Below are positions 7,372 through 11,449 of a DNA stretch of 11,449 bases, one piece after another (the first letter of the stretch is position 1; each line of letters starts with the position of its first letter). The notes under the pieces are model-generated. The model did not search any database and had not been told where the DNA came from. It saw only the letters and a program-made list of their open reading frames with translations. This DNA is from JANXLS01 sp037129555 (GTDB lineage Bacteria; Planctomycetota; SZUA-567; H5-PLA8). The stretch covers positions 1 through 11,449 of the forward strand of contig JBAXUS010000196.1 in NCBI GenBank assembly GCA_037129555.1, in the 5' to 3' direction. The translations under genes and the position numbers were made by a program.

Positions 7372-8283
7372 CTAGGGTCGGTCGAGTTGCTGGTCTTCCC
7401 ACGAAACGGGATCGTCGAGGGATTCGAGGTGAGTAAAGACGACGGCGTGTGGGATGGTGTTTTTGATGTCGGCTTCGATGCGTTCTAATGTTTCGTGACC
7501 GTGGTGAACTGTCCACGCTCCGGGGACGAGGACATGAAGGGAGATGAAGCTGCGCGAGCCGGAGACGCGAGAGCGGAGCGCGTGGAATTGGATGCCTTCG
7601 GCGTTGTACGTGGCGAGGCGCGTTTTGATACGTTCGATGTCAGCGGCTGGGAGGGCTGTGTCCATCAAGCCGAGGGCGGAGCGTTTCATGAGGATCGCTC
7701 CGGACCAGACGATGTTGACGGCGACGAGCAAGGCGACGATCGGATCGAGGCGCTCCCAGCCGGTCCATGCAACCAATCCGATTCCAACGATGACGCCGAT
7801 GGAGGTCCAGACGTCGGTCATCAAATGTTTGCCGTCAGCTTCGAGCGCGATGGAATTGCGTTGCTTGGCGGCGCGAAGCAGGATTTGAGCGACGATGAGA
7901 TTAAAGACGGAGGCAAGCGTCGAGATGAGGAGACCGAGGCCGACGGCTTCGAGCGGCATGGGGTGAAGTAAGCGGGGAATTGAGGTGGCGATGATCGTAA
8001 GCGCGGCGACGATGATGAGCGCGCCTTCAATGCCGCTGGAAAAATATTCGGCTTTGGAATGACCGTAGGTGTGGTCGTCATCGGGCGGAAGCTCGGCGAC
8101 CGTTAAAGCGAAGAGCGCACAGATTGCTGCAATGAGATTGACGCCGGATTCGAGCGCGTCGGAGAGCAGACCGACGGAACCGGTGATGTGGTAGGCTCCG
8201 GTTTTCAACACAATCGTGAGCAGGGCACAGGCGATGGACAGCCAGGCGTAGCGCTTGAGGGATGGCGGGGCGGTGTCTGGCAT
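7372..8283 (-). CDS. Cation diffusion facilitator (CDF) family metal transporter
   Basis: Inner-membrane divalent metal/proton antiporter of 303 residues, the usual CDF length. I take the ATG at 8283 because the longer open frame (ATG 8361) begins inside the loop of the upstream terminator and adds 26 residues not typical of the family; GGGAA at 8291-8295 gives a modest ribosome site 7 bases away. About six membrane segments lie in residues 12-200. TM2 carries SVGLLSDALESGVN and TM5 carries H153-x-x-x-D157, the transport site. The loop after TM2 reads D-D-D-H-T-Y-G-H-S-K-A-E-Y, typical of one CDF subgroup. The C-terminal 90 residues form the cytoplasmic metal-sensing domain, with HHGH near residue 261. 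In TM2 the position pairing with TM5 reads E45-x-x-x-N49, not the H/D-x-x-x-D of zinc exporters, so the metal cannot be assigned (iron, manganese, cobalt or zinc are possible). It is separated from SecDF by a terminator and faces no obvious partner gene. Confidence 0.9.
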   Translation of the reverse strand: MPDTAPPSLKRYAWLSIACALLTIVLKTGAYHITGSVGLLSDALESGVNLIAAICALFALTVAELPPDDDHTYGHSKAEYFSSGIEGALIIVAALTIIATSIPRLLHPMPLEAVGLGLLISTLASVFNLIVAQILLRAAKQRNSIALEADGKHLMTDVWTSIGVIVGIGLVAWTGWERLDPIVALLVAVNIVWSGAILMKRSALGLMDTALPAADIERIKTRLATYNAEGIQFHALRSRVSGSRSFISLHVLVPGAWTVHHGHETLERIEADIKNTIPHAVVFTHLESLDDPVSWEDQQLDRP

Positions 8284-8347
8284 GGCGAGGTTCCCGATAG
8301 TGGGAGTCAGCTTACACGGTCGGATGAATAAAACATCTTGCGTGACG

Positions 8348-8375
8348 AAAAAGCGGCCCATTTAGTGGGCCGCTT
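8348..8375 (-). terminator. Intrinsic terminator of the SecDF transcript
   Basis: A perfect 10-base inverted repeat, AAGCGGCCCA (8351-8360) and TGGGCCGCTT (8366-8375), with a 5-base loop. Reading the minus strand, the GC-rich stem is followed directly by a run of T (8352-8348), the classic Rho-independent form. It lies 45 bases after the SecDF stop (8420-8422) and before the CDF gene, so the two genes are probably separate transcription units. On the plus strand the stem is followed by a looser T/C run (8374-8382), but no plus-strand gene leads into it. Confidence 0.85.
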
Positions 8376-8378
8376 TCT

Positions 8379-8412
8379 CTTTAACGTTAAACCTTCAACT
8401 TTAAACTTAAAC
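8379..8412. repeat. Degenerate 7-base tandem repeat between SecDF stop and terminator
   Basis: Plus-strand units are CTTTAAC, GTTAAAC, CTTCAAC, TTTAAAC and a final TTAAAC, five copies in a row sharing a T-rich start and an AAC end. They fill the space between the SecDF stop and the terminator hairpin and contain the palindrome TTAACGTTAA (8381-8390). The AT-rich composition contrasts with the surrounding GC-rich coding sequence. Function unknown; slipped-strand expansion or a dispersed short repeat family of the genome are the simplest explanations. Confidence 0.5.
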
Positions 8413-8419
8413 GCGCCGT

Positions 8420-11400
8420 TTAGACGTGAGCGTTTTTAGTCGAGTCGCTGGATTCGCGGACGCGGTTAATGCCGGGGACCGGGGCCTTGCCGGTGCCGAA
8501 GCGCTTGTACCACCAGATCATCAACGGGCTGGCGATGAAGATCGAGCTGTACGTACCGACCGAGAAACCGATCAACAGCGTAAACGCCATGTCCTTGATC
8601 GTTGGGCCACCGAAGATCAACAAGCTGACGACGGTCAACAACACCGTCAAGCTTGTCAAAATCGTGCGGCTCAGCGTGGCATTACACGCTTCGTTGACGA
8701 TGTCTTCGTAGCTGCGTGTCGGATGCGCGGCCTTCACTTCGCGGATACGATCGAAGACGACGATGGTGTCATTCACCGAGAATCCGGTGATGGTCAACAA
8801 CGCGGCGACGATGTTCAAGTTGATCAGGATCGGGAAGCCGAGCATGTGCGCGATGATCACGGCACCTGCTGCGATCACGACGTCGTGAACCAACGCGACG
8901 ATGGCGCCGAAGCCCCATGCGCCGGAGAACTCGAAGCGGAACCACAGATAGATGAAGACCGCGAAATTCGCGATCACGAGCGCGAGCAGGGAGAGCCAAC
9001 CGGTTTCGCTCGCGACTTGGGCACCGAACGCGTTCGTGCGGCTGATGGCTCCGCCGATGCGCGCTTCTCCGAGGTCTGCGAGTTCGAGAACCTGCTTAAT
9101 GCGTTGCTGGCGAGCCAACACGCTTGCCGCTTCTTCCGGCTTACCTTCCTTCGGAAGTTGAGCGTAACCGACAATTTCGGCCTGCGTGTAGTCGTCTTTG
9201 ACCGCCACTGACTTCACGCTGAGACCCAACAATTCTGCCTTGATGTCGCCGTTTTCTGGTTCGTTGGCGATCTTGGCGATGCCGGACTTTAAGCCGTCTT
9301 CGATGCTTTTTTGGGTAACCGTTGTGCCCTTCAAGCGGACGGAGATGCTGGCGTCGCCGAGTTGAACCGGTTCAGCTTCGAGGTCTTCTTTATAGACGGA
9401 TTTGAGCGTGTTCGCCAATTCGTTGGTGACGAGGTTGTTGACAATACGGGTCGTCAACGTGAATTGTTTGAACTTGCTGCTGTCCGTGAGTTCAGGCTTG
9501 CCGAAGGATTGCGAGGTCAATTCGTCGCCGGTTTTCAAGAGCTTCAACTGGACATCGAGATCGGCGAGGATCTTGGTCATACCCCCTTCGTTCAAGGATG
9601 CTTCACGGGCGATGATCTCGCCGCTTTGAGGCAGCTTGGCGTTGATGGCGATGTTCAACTCGCGGTTGCGGCGGAGTTGAACGCGCTTGGCTGCATTCAC
9701 ATCTTTCGCGGCCGCTTTGACGTCGTCGGCCACTTTCGGATCGGTCGCCAGTGCTGCTTCGGCGTTCTTGTTTGCTTCCGTCAGCGTGGTGATCAACGTT
9801 TGAACACTGGCTGCAAGTGCGGGCGAGACTTTTTCCTTCACTTCTTTTCGGATCACATCGGCGGAGCGTTCCTTGCCCTTGGCGAAGTTGAATTGAACCA
9901 ACGTACCGCCCGTGAAATCGACGTCGAAAATATCCTTCGACGTGGTCGTTTTGTAAACGAAGAGGGTGAGCGAAATCAAAGCGGCGGCACCGGTGGCACC
10001 CATCCAAACGTGGCGCTTCCCCATGAAGTCGATCTTGGTTTCTTTGAAGAACTGCATCATGTTGAAGCTGCCGACGGCTTCGCGGTTGACGAGCCATTCG
10101 GTGAGGATCCAATTCAGCCACAAATTACAGAACAACGTCGTGATGATACCCATTGACAACGAAACAGCGAAGCCGCGGACTGGGCCGGTGCCGAGATAGT
10201 ACAACACAATCGACGACAACAACGTGGTCATATGACAATCGATGATGGTCAGGAAGGCGCGTTCGAAGCCGTGCGAGACGGCTTGTTTCAACGAACGACC
10301 GCGCGCAAGTTCTTCGCGCAGACGTTCGATAATGAGCACGTTGGCGTCCACGGCCATACCGAGCGTCAACACGATACCGGCAATGCCGGGGAGCGTCAGC
10401 GTGGCTTTGAAGAAGCCCATCATGCCCAACAACATCGGCAAATTGAGCAACATACAAACGGCTGCGATGGCTCCGGACAAGCGGTAGTAGAAGAGCATGA
10501 AGAGGATGACGACGACTGTCGCGACGATCGTCGCGAGCACACCGCTGTCGATCTGTTCTTTACCCAAGCTCGGTCCGACGAAGAACGTGGTGTCTTCGAC
10601 GACTTCGGCTGGGAGCGAACCTTGTGTCAGGACGCTGGCGAGTTGTTCGGCTTCTTCTTTGTTGAAGTTACCGGTGATTTGACAGACGTTGCTGATTTCG
10701 CTTTGGATCACCGGCGCAGACTTCGCGACGTTGTCGAGGACGATGGCCATCTGCTTCTTGATGTTCGAGCCGGTCATGAGCGCGAAATCGGTGCTGCCCT
10801 GGGCATCGAAGCGGACTTCGATTTCCCAGCGTCCGTCCTGCGGATTCTGGCGGGCGGTTGCAAGCGTGATGTGCGAGCCGTCCATTTCCTTTTTTGAATC
10901 GCCGCGGTGGCAGACAATGGTCTGCTCGTCGAATTGGTCCTTGCGGATCTTCTTCGGCGTCTTGATCGTCATTTGAACGTAGGTGTTGCCGCTTTTCTCG
11001 TCGCGGTACACGCGATTGCCATAGGCGTCCGGAGTCGCCGCGCCGGCCTTTTGTTTGATTTCCTGTTCGTCCGTACAAATTTGGAACGACAAGCGGCCCT
11101 GTGTCTTGATGGCCGTCTTGATGCGTTCGACTTCCATCTGGGACGCTTTGGGCAACTGGATGCGGAGGCGTTCGCGGTTACTGCCGAACGTGGTCACCGG
11201 GATGCCTTTGGTTCCGTTGGGATCGACGCGGTGGCGGAGCACTTCGGCGGCTTTGTCGGGCGCGGTTTCTTTGGCGCGCTTCAAGCTGTCGATCGAGTCC
11301 TGCAACTGAAGGAGTATCTTCTTGCTCTCTTCAGCGCTGGAGCCGCGAAGTTCTTCGATGCGCTTTTGTGTGAAGCGGATGTTTTCATCGAGCTGGTCGT

Positions 11401-11449
11401 ACTTGAGGATGTAGATCAATTCGGTGCCGCCCGCGAGATCGATACCCAT
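8420..11449 (-). CDS. secDF: SecD-SecF fusion protein translocase subunit, N-terminus beyond window
   Basis: Auxiliary proton-driven subunit of the Sec translocon in the inner membrane, which pulls exported proteins across. At least 1009 residues are present; the frame starts at the very edge with M-G-I-D-L-A-G-G-T-E, a motif that normally follows TM1, so TM1 and the true start are outside. SecD half: P1 domain about 20-295, then membrane segments about 300-450 with the G-M-A-V-D368-A-N-V-L-I signature. SecF half: TM about 478-498, DFTGG at 511-515, a long periplasmic region to about 812, then segments to about 985 with T-G-F-S-V-N-D894-T-I-V-V-F-D-R-I-R-E and R928. D368, D894 and R928 match by alignment the proton-relay residues D340, D637 and R671 of Thermus SecDF. 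The SecF periplasmic region is roughly 300 residues, well over the usual size. The gene ends in a strong terminator. Fusion of SecD and SecF in one chain is known in several phyla. Function is certain; the role of the extra P4 mass is not. Confidence 0.97.
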   Translation of the reverse strand: MGIDLAGGTELIYILKYDQLDENIRFTQKRIEELRGSSAEESKKILLQLQDSIDSLKRAKETAPDKAAEVLRHRVDPNGTKGIPVTTFGSNRERLRIQLPKASQMEVERIKTAIKTQGRLSFQICTDEQEIKQKAGAATPDAYGNRVYRDEKSGNTYVQMTIKTPKKIRKDQFDEQTIVCHRGDSKKEMDGSHITLATARQNPQDGRWEIEVRFDAQGSTDFALMTGSNIKKQMAIVLDNVAKSAPVIQSEISNVCQITGNFNKEEAEQLASVLTQGSLPAEVVEDTTFFVGPSLGKEQIDSGVLATIVATVVVILFMLFYYRLSGAIAAVCMLLNLPMLLGMMGFFKATLTLPGIAGIVLTLGMAVDANVLIIERLREELARGRSLKQAVSHGFERAFLTIIDCHMTTLLSSIVLYYLGTGPVRGFAVSLSMGIITTLFCNLWLNWILTEWLVNREAVGSFNMMQFFKETKIDFMGKRHVWMGATGAAALISLTLFVYKTTTSKDIFDVDFTGGTLVQFNFAKGKERSADVIRKEVKEKVSPALAASVQTLITTLTEANKNAEAALATDPKVADDVKAAAKDVNAAKRVQLRRNRELNIAINAKLPQSGEIIAREASLNEGGMTKILADLDVQLKLLKTGDELTSQSFGKPELTDSSKFKQFTLTTRIVNNLVTNELANTLKSVYKEDLEAEPVQLGDASISVRLKGTTVTQKSIEDGLKSGIAKIANEPENGDIKAELLGLSVKSVAVKDDYTQAEIVGYAQLPKEGKPEEAASVLARQQRIKQVLELADLGEARIGGAISRTNAFGAQVASETGWLSLLALVIANFAVFIYLWFRFEFSGAWGFGAIVALVHDVVIAAGAVIIAHMLGFPILINLNIVAALLTITGFSVNDTIVVFDRIREVKAAHPTRSYEDIVNEACNATLSRTILTSLTVLLTVVSLLIFGGPTIKDMAFTLLIGFSVGTYSSIFIASPLMIWWYKRFGTGKAPVPGINRVRESSDSTKNAHV

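Noticed and set aside
8284..8361. ATG at 8361 as start of the CDF transporter
   Set aside because: It lies in the terminator loop and has no accessible ribosome site; the family length fits the ATG at 8283.
9311..10156. 281-codon plus-strand frame opposite SecF, and similar long frames at 8426-9211 and 10232-10897
   Set aside because: All are mirror frames of conserved SecDF sequence and have low-complexity Asp/Glu/Arg/Gly composition without domain motifs.
1..11449. Mobile element, phage or defence system
   Set aside because: No transposase, integrase, terminal inverted repeats, target duplications, nuclease or toxin motifs were found in any of the supported genes or gaps.

Overview
The window is about 11.4 kb of bacterial chromosome in which every gene I can support lies on the minus strand, so transcription runs from the high-numbered end to the low-numbered end. 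It holds a SecD-SecF fusion (cut by the right edge), a cation diffusion facilitator (CDF) metal transporter, and a cluster of three sulfatases and one esterase that continues off the left edge. The gene content suggests the Planctomycetes-Verrucomicrobia-Chlamydiae group, most likely a planctomycete. Pointers are several exported Cys-type sulfatases side by side, one with the C-T-P-C-R form of the active-site signature, a two-domain esterase with a CTCENA motif, and a fused SecDF with an oversized second periplasmic domain. This is inference from family style; there is no rRNA or marker gene here.

Right part (8420-11449): the SecDF fusion, missing its N-terminus beyond the window. It ends in a strong intrinsic terminator (8348-8375), preceded by a degenerate 7-bp tandem repeat (8379-8412). 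Middle (7372-8283): a CDF transporter whose ATG-initiated open frame reaches back into the terminator hairpin; an internal ATG at 8283 is the better start. The 160-base gap 7212-7371 holds two inverted repeats, one of them an operator-like AT-rich site just ahead of the sulfatase cluster.

Left part (1-7211): a probable operon, sulfatase (7211-5601), sulfatase (5604-4018, ATGA overlap), two-domain alpha/beta-hydrolase esterase (3978-1891), sulfatase with a C-terminal beta-sandwich-like extension (1858-62), then the probable first codons of another gene (from 40). All four complete products start with a signal peptide, so they should act outside the cytoplasm. Together they look like a module that strips sulfate and ester groups from a sulfated, esterified polysaccharide. 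No glycoside hydrolase, polysaccharide lyase, transporter, regulator or formylglycine-generating enzyme lies inside the window; the sulfatases must be matured by a gene elsewhere.

I see no tRNA, rRNA, CRISPR array, insertion sequence or phage gene. The region is mostly ordinary. The points most worth a second look are the degenerate second hydrolase domain of the esterase, the expanded P4 region of SecDF, the diverged tandem sulfatase pair, and the non-coding signals around the CDF gene.
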